64,000 bases of DNA from Ulota crispa (taxonomy: Eukaryota > Streptophyta > Bryopsida > Orthotrichales > Orthotrichaceae): assembly GCA_963920765.1 (NCBI GenBank), contig OY987249.1:5438188-5502187 (forward strand), given 5' to 3'. The notes under the pieces were generated by a model that saw only the letters and a list, made by a program, of their open reading frames with translations, ran no database searches and was not told the DNA's origin. Made by a program: the position numbers and the translations under genes. This document shows positions 37,750-49,828 of this stretch, one piece after another; within the stretch, counting starts at the first letter, position 1, and each line of letters opens with the position of its first letter.

Positions 37750-39594
37750 CCCTTTAACCCTTTAGTGCCTGGTTGACCACTTTTGGGTTGATTTTTGTAC
37801 TCCGTGGTTCTTGTCATTTTTGTTCTATTTAATTTGCAAAAACACAGAACGTAACGGAGTTGGGGGTTTAGTTTGTGCTCCTACAGGAACAAATTTCAAA
37901 GCAAGGCATAAAGAAACATGGTAGCTATGCGTGTTTTACATATGAAGCTGGGAACCTCATACAAGTGTAACAAATGAAATACTAATTCACTGCAACCATG
38001 ACGTGGCCCCAAAGCCCACATATTGCACCCAAAGTATCTGATACTAACTCTCTAGTAGTTGTACAAAAGATGCATGGTTTATTTAGAAGTTCTATGTATG
38101 GCATATTTCAGCTACAACATTATGTATTCCATGAAATCTTAGGCTCCAAAGGTTTGCAATGCCAAATGTGGGACCTTGTACCTGAAATGATACCCAATGT
38201 ACACAATATTGACCAATCGGATTTTTGTGGAATCATGTTCCATGCATGCTGTATTCAACCGTATATGTGTGGCCACGTTTGTATTCTTCCAATGCTCAAA
38301 TTCTAAAATCATGCCATGAAATGCACAGATTGACTCAAATTTTGTATTCTTTTTTAAAAGTGCAGTAACCTAGAATGGGGCAGTAGCCTCTATGAATTTC
38401 ACCGCTATCAAAAGTTTCAATTGCATGATTGACACTAATTAGTTGGAGTGTCTCACGTTTTTGCACAACAAGTTCTTTTGGATCATCAAGCTTCTCACAA
38501 TCCTCATGTGGAATTGTTCCAATAGATCAAACTTTTTTTTTATATATTCATGTTGCCAAAGTTTGTAGCTTTGATATGTTTGGTCCGATCTGATTTTAGA
38601 AACACGGATTTTGTCCTTGAGTGTGTTTTGCATACCATATAGTGAAAATGTGAGGTGCCCCCCCAAATGGTTGACGGGCACTAAAGGGTTAAAGACCACA
38701 CTCATTTCCACAAAATTCAATAGAAATTGGAGTAGTAAACTGAAATATGTTGTTGAATCAAATGTGTATCCAATTTGCATAATCCAACCGTACAAATGGG
38801 AAGAACACTTTATTTTCTATAAACTACTAGAATTTCAACAAAATCTACTGTTGGAGGTGAAACATTATAATGATTGAGTGAGCTACAAGTGGAAAATCTC
38901 TAATTTTTCATGCTTGTGTGGTTTTGGGTCACACTGCTTTGTACATGCTTTGCTTGAGAAGAGCCTTATATTTCTAGAAAGCAAGGTTTTCCACCTTTCT
39001 AATAAGACTAGTTTCACACAAAATAGATAAATATAGCAACCACAAGGTGTAGCTAAGTGGACAAAAAGGGTCAAAAGTCCTACTTTATTTGCTACTCTAA
39101 AATGTTTCTGCAAGAAATTTGATAAATTCTATGGAAAATCCGATTGGTAAAAACAATCAAGAACAAGCCTTAAATGTAGGATGACAAATCTTGAAAATAG
39201 AATGATAGCACCATTTTAGTAGATTTTCAAATACTAAAATTATACTACTATTTTATAGAGAAACAATACAAGCGTATTTCTTAAGCAAATTGAAAATTTT
39301 AAGACTGTACAATTGAAATGTGGCATTCCTTTTGGATGTTTGATGTATTGCGTTGTTGCTTTTATCCATGTTTGACCAAATATGGATACTTATTTTGAGG
39401 TCATACCATATAAACACCATTATTTATCAACTGATCATACACCCAATTACATTGTTGTTGTTGTTGGTTGGATGCAAATATCTTGTGACCATAAGTGTTC
39501 CTCAAGAACAATTTCCAAATTGTTGAGTGATTTTACTCTATAGGCCAAAAACCACTTTGCTGAACCAAAATATGGTTCAGTGGTCTCTAAAGGG
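37750..39594. mobile_element. TTAA-flanked element, type 5, with a nested TTAA element in its left terminus
   Basis: TTAA 37746-37749 and 39595-39598. Rejoined across the nested element its left end reads CCCTTTAAAGACCACAC, matching the inverted right end CCCTTTAGAGACCACTG. The nested element (37758-38688) entered only a few bases inside the terminus. No transposase reading frame; ORFs up to about 118 codons are unrecognised. Confidence 0.75.
37758..38688. mobile_element. TTAA-flanked element, type 6, nested
   Basis: 931 bp between TTAA 37754-37757 and 38689-38692. Termini CCCTTTAGTGCCTGGTTGAC and inverted CCCTTTAGTGCCCGTCAACC. ORFs at 37998-38306 and 38439-38795 have no recognised domain. 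Confidence 0.85.
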
Positions 39595-39598
39595 TTAA

Positions 39599-40204
39599 GC
39601 TCTTGATCTCCAATCTCCACCCATGCTCTTCAAAAAGGCGACCTTGCATTTCAACATGCCCTACTATAAATAATCATTTGACCATTTGTCAAGGAAGGTA
39701 AAGAATAAAGTTCACTAAACTTAAGATGAATAGTGATGAACATTGTCTTGAAGGACCGTTGCTAAAAACAATAAGATGAAGTATCTTGAGAGGGTTTTGA
39801 AAGGGCCTTCAACACTTTTCATCCACTTTGGACATATGTTAGACCTTGGGAGGACACTGATGAAAATGCCTTGAGAGTATTTTGAAGGGATATTGCTTGA
39901 CATGCTAAAATGGGGTGCCATGAGAGTACTTTGAAGAGCCTGGAGGACTTATCACCCATGTTTGAAGTGTGTCAGGCCCACCGAGGGCACCACTGGAGAA
40001 TTGGAGATGCTCTTATTGAAGGAGCTATATGTTTTCTTCCTCAAGATGACACTTTGAACTTATTATGGACACTTCAAAAATTAAGTTTATGTCAACATCA
40101 TAAGGCCAGGCTAGGATGAGCTAACCCCACAGTGCCCTTCACTTTGATGAATGGGTTTGAGAACTCTCCTACTACACATTTATGTCTTGGGCACGATGGA
40201 AATG

Positions 40205-40209
<5 letters not shown>
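39599..40209. other. unclassified non-coding DNA
   Basis: Repetitive wording (GGGGTGCCATGAGAG at 39910, also at 30519; ATGCTCTTATT) suggests old repeat copies, but no ends are clear. Short ORFs are unrecognised. Confidence 0.35.

Positions 40210-40257
<48 letters not shown>
40210..40257. repeat. (TA)n microsatellite
   Basis: About 23 TA dinucleotides without interruption. Confidence 0.95.
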
Positions 40258-40261
<4 letters not shown>

Positions 40262-40444
40262 TTACAGACAAAGGTGAATCTGCCCCAATTTTGGAGTTGG
40301 TTAGTTTTGTTTCGTTTTAAGGTTTCAAGATTGAAACAAGAATTTGAAATCCAAATGTAAATTCAAAATTGTCAAATTCAATCTCTTGATACTATATTTC
40401 CAATCTCTTGCAGATTTTGAGAATTGAAAAAGCAGAGCTTTTAA

Positions 40445-40515
40445 CCCCTCCTTGCCAGCGGATGTCAATATACATGGGAATTGAGGACATTTTTGTCTGT
40501 TGCAGCGAGGAGGGG
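40445..40515. mobile_element. 71-bp TTAA-flanked mini-element
   Basis: TTAA 40441-40444 and 40516-40519; ends CCCCTCCTTGCCAGCGG and inverted CCCCTCCTCGCTGCAAC. Immediately followed by the next TTAA element, which shares the TTAA at 40516. Confidence 0.65.
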
Positions 40516-40519
40516 TTAA

Positions 40520-40910
40520 CCCCTAAAGGACCAATCTACTTTTTTTTTTTGGCAATGTAACAATTTTGGATAGCTCACTACAAATGAAGTTTCATTTTTT
40601 TTCTTTGAAATTTTTGCGCATGATATGTTCAAGGAGTAGCTTGGAGGCCCAACAATTTTCATAATTTTTGAGTACATGGTTCAAAAGTTATTGCATGATA
40701 TGTAGTTTTTTGTTTAACTTCGGGTAGCCTAGGTAGCTTTTAAAAAATCATTTTTTTAAGAAATAAAAATTTGAAATTGGTTTTCTGTATTATACTTATA
40801 TATTGAATGCTTTGATTCATTCCATTTTGATCAAGTAGATGAAAGTTGTGAGGAGTTTTTGTTTGCAGGTAGTTGTGGGTTGGGAAAATATTGAAAATAG
40901 GCTTAACAAT
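40520..40910. mobile_element. TTAA-type element, partial
   Basis: Starts CCCCTAAAGGACCAATC after TTAA. Sequence near 40850-40890 matches the reverse complement of 49480-49530 (type 1). No right terminus found. Confidence 0.5.
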
Positions 40911-40997
40911 TGGCTATATTTTGAAAATAGGCCTGTCAATTTTAAAACATCTAAAATAGGCCTCATCATTCACCTAAAGTGGGCCTTGCAACTAAGG

Positions 40998-41440
40998 TGA
41001 CCAAAATTTTGTGCATGTTTATTTATGGGGTTTAATATATGCAGACCGTGGGGAAGGGGGTAAATTTTAAATATTTACCATAAAAAAGCTGAGTTTAGAA
41101 AATATGAACTAAGATTTGGATGTAGAGACCTTGATTTAGTCTAGAACCACAATGGAGGTTACAATTGAACAATGCCCAATGAAAAAACTTAGTTTTTTTT
41201 TACAAACAAGAGTAAAAGCAATAATTTGCCCCTAGCTAAAATTTTCCATCAGATGTTATTCAATTGTAACTTCTATTATTGTTCTAGCCTAAATCAAGAT
41301 CTCTAAATCCAAATCTGAATTCACATATTCTATTGTCAACTTTTCTATGGTAAAATTTACCGCCTCCCCTGAGGTGTGCATATATCAAACCCCATAAATA
41401 AACATGCACAAATGTTTGGTCGCTTTAGGAAGCATCTGCC
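40998..41440. mobile_element. foldback MITE
   Basis: Inverted repeat arms of about 190 bp: CTAAGGTGACCAAAATTTTG at the left is mirrored by CAAATGTTTGGTCGCTTTAG at the right, and TGTTTATTTATGGGGTTT recurs inverted. The centre is near 41210-41250. Confidence 0.7.
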
Positions 41441-41596
41441 TCACACAGTTTTCATTTGAGGTTGTTGTATTTTATGTTGCAATGGTTTTTTAATTTAATT
41501 TGTGTCAAAAAATAAACAAACCTAGCTAAGCTACGAGCTAGAGGCTATATCCTTGTAACACTTTGACTCCTTTTATTTAATAAGGTATTTACTTAA

Positions 41597-41805
41597 CCCC
41601 TGAACGTCACAAACAACCTTTGCCGTATGTATGACCGTATTTGAGCTACTCTGAGGGCTTTCCAAAAATAATTATGCACCTACCATCATACAACCTTTCA
41701 ATATGTATGGCTGTAATACTTAATTTCTAGTTGATTCAAATTTCTAAATGTTGGTTGCAATCGTATTTGGTACCATAGCTCCAGAGCCAAAGGGCCCTTC
41801 CAAGG
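41597..41805. mobile_element. possible TTAA-type element, decayed
   Basis: Left end TTAA-CCCCTGAACGTCACAAAC resembles the type 3 terminus. A TTAA at 41806-41809 preceded by CCAAGG could be the right end, but the terminal match is weak. Confidence 0.3.
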
Positions 41806-41835
41806 TTAAACTTTCATAGGATAATGGCTCAAGAT

Positions 41836-42105
41836 AGATGGCATGCCTTTTTTGTGAGACCAAGGTAGACACTTTTAACTTTTTCACAAGTCTCAAAATA
41901 TAAGAGATTAGATATTTACCATCAAGAGATTGAATTTGAGATTTTTGAATTCACTTTTGGATTTAGAGACTTTAATTAGTCTAGAACCACCAAGGAGGAT
42001 ACCATTGAATAATGCCAGAACATGAGATAAATATTACTTTTACATTTGTAAAAATTCTAAGATTTTGCCACCTTGACCCCACAAAATGATATGCCATCTA
42101 ACCCT
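41836..42105. repeat. inverted-repeat element related to the palindrome's inner block
   Basis: AGATGGCATGCCTTTTTTGT near 41838 is mirrored by ATGATATGCCATCT near 42090. The same terminal wording appears inside the 23384-27778 palindrome. Confidence 0.5.
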
Positions 42106-42727
42106 AGCCTAAGTAGCCTTAGAATAACCTCTTTTGAAACAAAACTTCATTTTTCTAATGTCCAAAACTAATAAATGTGTAGAGTAAGAGCCTCAAGCAA
42201 AGGTATTCTCACGTCTAAACCATTGGAAACAAGGACAGAGTGACGTTACAAAACATGAAAACATGACAACACTTGACAATTTCCATTATCATGTTAGCAA
42301 GTACAAGGACCGAGACAAGGACAACCAAAAATACAAAAGATTTTATTCAAGCGATCCTTTACATATATGTAATCGTATACTGTATATGAATATGTGTGTA
42401 TACTGTACACCCAATATTCCAAGCGGATTGGAACCATTATTTTGCACACGGATATTTCATATGCTCTGCGCTGGCAGTGACTCACAAGACTGGGCCCAGT
42501 TCTAGATGGGATGACACTGATGAGGTGGAAGAAAATAAGATGAATTTTAACATTAAAATAGGACTATTTCATGGAAAACGGATCCTGAAAATTTAATTTC
42601 ACGAAGAGTTATGTCCTTGTTTTTTAAATATTGTATTGTAACTATTGTAATATATCTTACTCATCGACAGTCTAGAGAAGTGAGAAGATACCATACTCAC
42701 GAAAAGAATGTACTTCATTTTTGACCC
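42106..42727. other. unclassified non-coding DNA
   Basis: ORFs at 42263-42505 and 42294-42485 overlap on opposite strands and are unrecognised. A simple run near 42370-42420 is rich in TATA/GTAT. Confidence 0.35.
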
Positions 42728-42731
42728 TTAA

Positions 42732-43297
42732 CCCCTAAATGCCCAAGGTCTTTCTGAACTTCTTGGCATTTTCAGGAAAGTGAACAATCAACAAACCTTT
42801 TCATAAATCTCATCAAGTTTTTTAAGTTGTAATTGTACAAATTTAAACTTGACATGTTAGAGATTACATGGAAAAAGAAAACACAATAATATCACTTATA
42901 GTTTGAAAGATTATAACGTTTGAACATGAGGGTGTTAAAATTGCAAAAGTGACTTGAAGTTTCCTCAAGCAATTTACGGCTTTCCAAATCTACTCCTACA
43001 TTTTTTTTAAATGAATTTTTAATGCGGAATTTTCTCCAAGCTCTAGTGTATTTGAGGCTCATTTTCAAGATCTTCCAAAACTAGAAAACTCAAGATTGCA
43101 GTGGACACCCTTGTACAAAATCTTGAATAGAAAAATCATGAACATTCATTTTCAAAATCAGATTTTTGATACTCAAAATAGACTTCAAAACAAACTTGTG
43201 TTAAAAAGAAAATACCAAAAATAGTGATTTGATAAGATTTTATTTGTCTTCAAAGTTTTGCAAACACCCAAATTGGGTGCCTTGGGCATTTAGGGAG
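42732..43297. mobile_element. TTAA-flanked element, type 7
   Basis: 566 bp between TTAA 42728-42731 and 43298-43301; CCCCTAAATGCCCAAGG and inverted CTCCCTAAATGCCCAAGG. Homologue of 47673-48307. Confidence 0.85.
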
Positions 43298-43301
43298 TTA
43301 A

Positions 43302-43642
43302 AGGATAGATGGGTCACTGTGGCTTGCCTTGCGTGTAGTAATCGTGTTTTTGCACATGAGCATCAGTAAAATTGCTTCAAAAAGTTGGAAAAGTCAATAG
43401 TGCAAGATGATCCCATGAAAATTGCAATAAAAGCAACTTGGGACCTAACACAGTGACTTTAAATTTCCTCACAACTTAGGATACCTAAAAATATGAGTGT
43501 GTTTCATGAATTTTTTTTGCCTTCCATAATGCACTACGTGTTTATGATCACTTCTAAAAAATCTGATTGAAAAACAATTTTTCTCTAGACAATTTTTTTT
43601 CAGAGCTAAAGGACGATTTTTGTCCCTTTGGACGTTCAGGGG
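43302..43642. mobile_element. TTAA-type element, type 3, abutting the previous one
   Basis: Right end GGACGTTCAGGGG before TTAA 43643-43646. The interior matches 9049-9394 and, inverted, 48312-48668. The left terminus is not CCC and may have been lost or replaced where it meets the neighbouring element. Confidence 0.55.
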
Positions 43643-43646
43643 TTAA

Positions 43647-44393
43647 TTTTTTTTTGTTGCCTCTAACTTTCACGGGATATTCATTCTTATCAAAGTTCGT
43701 GCTTAATTGTGGCCACAACATCATATTGTTCTTTGTTTAAAAGAAACGGGACACTTTTGAATACCAATATTGTCACGTAGTGTTCAATGCCATAAATTTG
43801 GATATTATATATTATATATACACACTAACACACGTATGTATATACGGTTGTATCTTGGTGAGTTTTTTTGTACAAAAGTTATTAACATTGTAACAAATCA
43901 AATAAATTTTCAACATAGCGTGATTATCAAGCAAACAATATTACCTAGAATCCATGCTTTTTCACAGAGCAATAAACAAGGTATATAATTACATGAACAT
44001 CAAAATCTTGTAATTGTTGCATTTCCAAAATAATCTAACATGCAGCTTTGTGTAATGTGTAGTATTTTGTTAGCTGTTGCATTTTATTCTCAGTATTTTA
44101 AAACCTCTTTGGAGTGACAACAACAAAATTCATCATGTGTTCATGTTTACATAGAAACATGTTTGTCTACGATATATTTAGTATTCATTCATACAATTTG
44201 ATGCTGTTAATATTTGTGTAAATTATCATCTGTCTTTTGGTCAAAAATTTACTTTTTCTTTTTGTCTTAAAAAGAAGTTCTCATGCAACAAACTTTTTTA
44301 CATCCCTATGATGTAGCTTTACCAATAAAAAGCTATTTGCTAACAATAGTTTTTGTTGCAAACATTGACATGCCATACCTTGTTGGCAGTATC
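43647..44393. other. AT-rich non-coding DNA
   Basis: No gene or repeat end recognised. A 72-codon plus ORF (43770-43988) is rich in Ile/Thr and unrecognised. Confidence 0.4.
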
Positions 44394-44663
44394 TTAACCC
44401 CTAAAGACTCAAGTGTCCATTCAACATCTACTTGAGAACTTGAATAGGGTCATATGGAGTCAATTTTTATTGGATGTTCTCAAAATTGTTACAAAAAGTG
44501 TAAATATGTATTCCTCAAGTGGAATGTAATTTCTTTCCCCAATTGGATGCCTAGTTCAAAAGTTATGTTACCATAAATAATTTGGGCAACTCGGGCAATT
44601 TGGGCATTTTTGGAGAGTCTTATGCTAAAACTCTCATCAATTTTTGAAATTTGGCAAGTATTG

Positions 44664-44830
44664 GTGCTTGGTTAAGATCAACCTCTCCGGAGAGAAAAAG
44701 AGTTTACCTTAGGAAAGCATTAATCTTAACTAAGTGCAAGGCTACTTTGAGCTAAGTTAGTGAGATGCTAGGTTGTGACAGTAATCTTAGCAAATCATTT
44801 TTCTTACAAGGGTTAATCTTAGCCAGGTAC
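44664..44830. mobile_element. 167-bp MITE, 5-bp target duplication
   Basis: Ends GTGCTTGGTTAAGATCAACC and inverted GTACCTGGCTAAGATTAACC, flanked by TATTG at 44659-44663 and 44831-44835. The related elements at 6554 and 10437 lack it, which supports an insertion. Confidence 0.7.
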
Positions 44831-45157
44831 TATTGTATGTAACTTAAAAGACATGGTGTAAAATTGTCAAAAAAATAAATAAATTGAGGTCTCGCATCAT
44901 ATTCTAAAGGGAGTCAAACTTTGTTAACTATGTTCAAGCAGTTTTAAGAAAAAAATAAATGTTTTCCTCTAACTTTAGGGCCTTTCAATCTGTAAATCCC
45001 AAGCTCTTGAATTTTTTTCAAACATTCCAAATGTTCGTCTCTAACTTTTCACCATTCAGAATTCAAATAAAAGATGTCATTAGTGCACAAGAAATCATGA
45101 AAGAATGACTAATGTGTTGCCAATTCACTTAACCTTCTTATACTACACGGCAATTTA

Positions 45158-45335
45158 GAGTAAGCTAGATTCATAATTTGCTCTTGAAACTTTTTGTGAG
45201 TGTACCTAACAAGATAGAGTAAGCTAGATTCATGATTTGCTCTTGAAACTTTTTGTGAGGTGTACCTAATAAGATAGAGTAAGCTAGATTCATGATTTGC
45301 TCTTGAAACTTTTCATGAGTGTACCTAACAAGATT
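45158..45335. repeat. 59-60 bp tandem triplication
   Basis: Three copies of a unit beginning AGAGTAAGCTAGATTCAT inside the type 2 TTAA element; the related element at 10437 has it once. Confidence 0.9.
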
Positions 45336-45612
45336 TAGATATTAGTGGAAAAAAAACTTTAATTCATGCCGACCAAAAAGTTGACTCCAAAGAGGCTCAA
45401 AGTCTGCTTACCCATTTGGGCAAGGACAATTTTTTTTTATAAACTTTGAATGTCATAATCTTTCAATCTGTGTGGTCAAATGGGCTGAAATCTATAATTT
45501 TGTACGGTTGAAGTTTCAAAAAGAGTTTTCTAATTAAAATTCTTGTTAACATATTGGAAAAACACATATTTTGGCAGTTTCTAGTGAAAACATCTCTTAG
45601 GCCTTTAGGGGG

Positions 45613-46517
45613 TAATAAAAGAATCTGTTCAATCTAGGGTTCCAATGAAGCTGCTCATTTTAAAGAGAGAATGTTGTGGTGTAACTTCTAGTGACTTGTT
45701 ATCTATATACATCTGGCAATTTGATTGGCTGAGGGAAAATGTCATGGTAGGACTTCCAATGACCCATTATACTTCATTATTAACCACCACAAGAGTCATG
45801 AAGTTGCTCATTTTGATTAGCTAAGAAAGAATGTCATGATGCAACTTCCATTGACCGGTTTGTCCTTTTAGCAAAAGACCAACTTAGGAGAGAGGGGTAC
45901 ATTTGTAAAGTGGTTTACACTAAGGTTTTATTTTGAATCAAATTACTAGCATTTGTGAGTTAACTAGTCACTCATGGTTTGAATTTTTAAATTAGCCACA
46001 TTTTGTGGTAAGATTGCTACTACAAAATTTGCTTATTGTAAGGATATTCTTGTTGCCTATGTTGGTACAATGGGTACCTAAACTTGTTTGAAAATAAAAG
46101 ATATGAAAGCATCTCCAACGTTGCCCTCCTAGGTTTGACACACTTCAAGCATGGATGATAAATGCTTCAAACTCCTCAAAACACTCTCATGGAACTCCGT
46201 CTTTCAATAAACTATTTGTCCTAAGTTTTAGTGAGCTTTGTCTTTCATTCTCCTTGGTAGATGGTCAAATGACTATTTATAGAGTACATATGAAGTGCAA
46301 GGGTGGAGAACAAGAATTTTGAGGGCTCTTCAACAATAGATGTAATCTCCTGAAGTGCCCAATTTTAAGTGCAACTTTGGAGATGCTCTCAGAATAAAGC
46401 TTGCCACCTAACCATAGAAGTGGGAACCATAAAAGTGAGACATGAAATAATAGAAAACTCATTTGTCTATAATTCACACTATAAGCCACATCATAGAATG
46501 CCTAGATGCCACACTAA
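45613..46517. other. unclassified non-coding DNA
   Basis: The phrase GAATGTTGTGGTG/GAATGTCATGATG and AACTTC-A-TGAC recurs three times at 45670-45860, suggesting a degraded tandem repeat. No gene. Confidence 0.4.
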
Positions 46518-46639
46518 GGGTATGTTCACACTTGGTGTTAAGAGTGGTAGTAGCCAAGGCAAATTAGGTGCACTTGGACACATCTTTAGACTACATTCAT
46601 ATTGCTAATACCCCTCCTAACACCAAGTGTGAACATACC
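46518..46639. mobile_element. Tourist-like MITE, TAA target duplication
   Basis: 122 bp; GGGTATGTTCACACTTGGTG at the left and its complement at the right (terminal repeat of about 26 bp), flanked by TAA at 46515-46517 and 46640-46642. Confidence 0.8.
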
Positions 46640-47668
46640 TAAAGGTACTACAATATATAAGGACCACTATGTCAACTGTGCACCTACTAATGGTATGATT
46701 ATTTAGATTTTTAATTACCCATGTTCTATGGTGCTTTAGCTACCTCAAAGCCCATAGATTTTAGGCTAATTAAACTATTGTAGGGTAATTTAATTCAAAT
46801 TGGTGAGCCTATCACATCTTTAAGGGCCTCCTTCCATGTGAGGGGCTGGGGCCTGGGGTGGTTTTATAAAAGTAGAAATGGTTGTAGGTGGGAGATCCCT
46901 AAGTCAAAGCCACCAATTATTGCTTTTGGCATTTTCATGTGGAAGGAGTAGTGCAAATAGCCATCACCAATATTTGGCAAGAAAAGAAAGAAATAAACAA
47001 AAGCTCATAAGTGACCAATGCATTGGTGACTTTTCACCAAAAATACTTGACCCTAAAATTACTTTCATGAGTATGAATTGGGAGAACTATTGTTGTCTAG
47101 CACTCCTGTGAAGCAAAATCTTAACCAAATCTTAACCAAAGACTTTTGGATTGGTCATTTTTATGTATGAAATACTTCAGTCTTGATAGACTTTATATAA
47201 ATAAAAGAAGGGCATGAGAAAATTTAATCCATGGTGAGTGACAAATTTAATTAGATTTATCTACCAACTACAGAAGAGTGTAAGATGTCATCTGTGAAGG
47301 TTTGTGGTAGTACTAGTAGAAATCAAAATTGACAAGTTTGCAAGGAAAATGAGCAAAAGAATGCCAATTCCCTTACAGAAACGTCCTCAGTATTTCTTGC
47401 TGTTTAGCAATTCGTATCTTTAAATCTCATTTAGAATCTTTAAAAGTTTTCTGAAAGTAATTGAAACATCCACATTTCATGTTTTCAAAATTCTCAAAAA
47501 ATACTTTATTAACATCTCACGAAGTCACCATTTTTCAAAAATAATAGACTCATTAACAGTTGTAGCTTTCAAAAGATGAAGTGACATCAAATATTATTGT
47601 TTTTGGCATATAAATGAAAAGAACTTCTAGAAACTTGAGGCTGACTATTGTTTTGAGCACCTTAACCC
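46640..47668. other. unclassified non-coding DNA
   Basis: The 77-codon plus ORF at 46878-47111 has no recognised domain. No repeat ends seen. Confidence 0.35.
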
Positions 47669-47672
47669 TTAA

Positions 47673-48307
47673 CCCCTGAATGCCTGAGGCCCATTTTGAG
47701 CTTCTACGAATTTGCTTCAAATTGAACAAAAATTTCACTTTTTAATAAATTGTATGAAGTTCTTCTAAAATGTAACCGTACAAATTCAAACTAGATATGT
47801 TAGAGGTCACATAGGAAAAGAAAACACAATAATATCACTTATGAATTGAAAAATTGTAATGTTTGATCATGAGGATGTCAAAACTACAAAAACAACTTGG
47901 AGCTTTTGAATCCTCTCTTCACATGTTGGATTTAAAAAAATGGTCACCAAAAAAAATACAAGGTCAAAGAAAATAACATACATAACCCCAATCACTTTAT
48001 AGCATTTCAAAATCTCTTCTACTATTTTTTCAAATGAATTTTTAGTGTAAATTTTTCTCCAAGATCTAGTGTATTTGAGGCTCATTTCCAAGAGCTCTCA
48101 ACACTAGAGATAGTCAAGACCGTTGCACAAAAGCTTGAATAGAAAACTCATAATTAATCATTTTCAAAATCAAATTGTTGATCCTACAACTAAACTTCAC
48201 AAAAAATAAATCCAAAATATAAAGTATTAAAAATAGCAACTTAGTTAGGTTTATTGAACTTCAGAATATTACCGACACCAAAATTTGGTGCTGCAGGCAT
48301 TTAGGGA
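47673..48307. mobile_element. TTAA-flanked element, type 7
   Basis: 635 bp between TTAA 47669-47672 and 48308-48311; CCCCTGAATGCCTGAGGCC and inverted TCCCTAAATGCCTGCAGC. Homologue of 42732-43297. Followed directly by a type 3 element in the opposite orientation. Confidence 0.8.
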
Positions 48308-48311
48308 TTAA

Positions 48312-48668
48312 ACGCTGATGTGCACATTTTTGTCAAATGGATGACAAAAAGACAATCTGCTAGATGTAGGAAAATCATTTTTCATCCATTTAAAAAAATG
48401 ATTGTTGAGACACGGTCCATCATGGAAGGCAAAAAAAACAAGCTTATTGAATGAACTCATATATTTTTAAGTATCCCAAATTGTGAAAAAAGATTCACAA
48501 GAATGGTGTTAGGCACCATGTTACTTTTTTTGCAATTTTCATGAGAGCAATGTTGCATACCAATTTATGCAACTTTTGAGAGTAGTATTAAATTTTGTGA
48601 GCACTTTGTCACACCAAACACACCATTGTAGTGGACAACTACAATGACCACAATGTTGTTTAAGGATT
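48312..48668. mobile_element. TTAA-type element, type 3, inverted
   Basis: Reverse complement of much of 43302-43642 (shared phrases ATATTTTTAAGTATCC and TGGAAGGCAAAAAAAA). Borders are approximate. Confidence 0.5.
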
Positions 48669-48895
48669 AACTTGGTTGCACCCAAAATGATTGTTGCTAC
48701 TCAAGACTCATAACATTGTTAAGCCGGTTTGATTCCTCCCCCTAGCTGTGGAGGAATATGCCTCCCCATATACCTGGGGGAGGTTTTAGTTATAAATTCT
48801 CAATGCTCATTGGTCCTGGGACAGAGCTGACAAATGACATTGGTTAGGGGATCCTCATTCTTGGGGAGCAAAAGGGACCCCCCAGAGAAGGTTAA

Positions 48896-49824
48896 CCCCT
48901 AAAGGACCAAGCCCTTTTTTCTGCCAAAATCACTAAAAACTGCCACTTCTAAGAGGTTTACAAAGAAGGATTTTGTGTTTTGTTTTTGGGAAATCCGACC
49001 ATAGGATCTTGCCCCATACTGGAAGAGGTACTTGTGGGAAAAAAGGCAGCTCATTCCGCATGGAGAGGAGTGAGATATTTACATCTAAAGTGAAAAAAAA
49101 GTTTTTTTCAATACTACCCAAAAATTTCAGAAGCCTTTGACCACTCTTATAACAAAGAAATTGCTCTAACCAAAGTTGCGCTTTATTTTTTCCATGTAGA
49201 AGATCAAGCTAGGTATGTGAGGGAGAATTTTCAAATCAATTGGAACTATACAACACATGGGAAAATATAGTAAGTAAAAAGAAGTAGAGAATGAGTCAAA
49301 ACACTATATTGTTAAGAATTTAATTATGGAAATGAAAAATGCAAATCCCAACAACGATATTGTTGTGATAAACAATCTACTTCCTTTGGTTTAATTTTTA
49401 TTCCAAAATATTGAAAATTGAGTATAATAAAGGACTTCAAAGTTTATTTTAGAGTAGAGATTCCATAACTACCCGCAAACAAAAACTCCTTGTAACTTTC
49501 ATGTCATTGATTGAAATTGAATGATTCAAAGCGTCCCATGAGTAAAAAAATCTAAAGAACCAATTCCAAGTTTGTGTATTAAAAAAAAGTAAATTTTAAA
49601 GAAGTTTATGGGCTGCCCAAACGGGTAGTCCTCCCCAAATTTTCAAAAATTTATGCATAACTTCTTTGTCAAATGTCAGAATTAAGAAAAAATTAAATGC
49701 CTACTTAGATTTTTGAATTCCTCACATGCAATAAAAGTTTCATAAAATCACACAAAATAGTTTAGTCATAGGTACATGGCTGAAGTCCAACGTGTCCTCC
49801 GAAGGGACAACGATCCTTTAGGGA
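48896..49824. mobile_element. TTAA-flanked element, type 1
   Basis: 929 bp between TTAA 48892-48895 and 49825-49828; CCCCTAAAGGACCAAGCCC and inverted TCCCTAAAGGATCG. Nearly the same length as its homologue 3110-4040 (931 bp). Confidence 0.85.
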
Positions 49825-49828
49825 TTAA

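Larger units (their letters stand above)
44398..45612. mobile_element. TTAA-flanked element, type 2, with a nested MITE
   Basis: TTAA 44394-44397 then CCCCTAAAGACTCAAGTG; right end GGCCTTTAGGGG followed by GTAA, so one base of the TTAA is lost. Colinear with 10437-11381 apart from the MITE at 44664 and a local triplication. Confidence 0.7.

Noticed and set aside
37740..37765. Telomere-like CCCTTTAACCCTTTAG run
   Set aside because: It arises where TTAA-element termini meet; it is not an array of CCCTAAA units.
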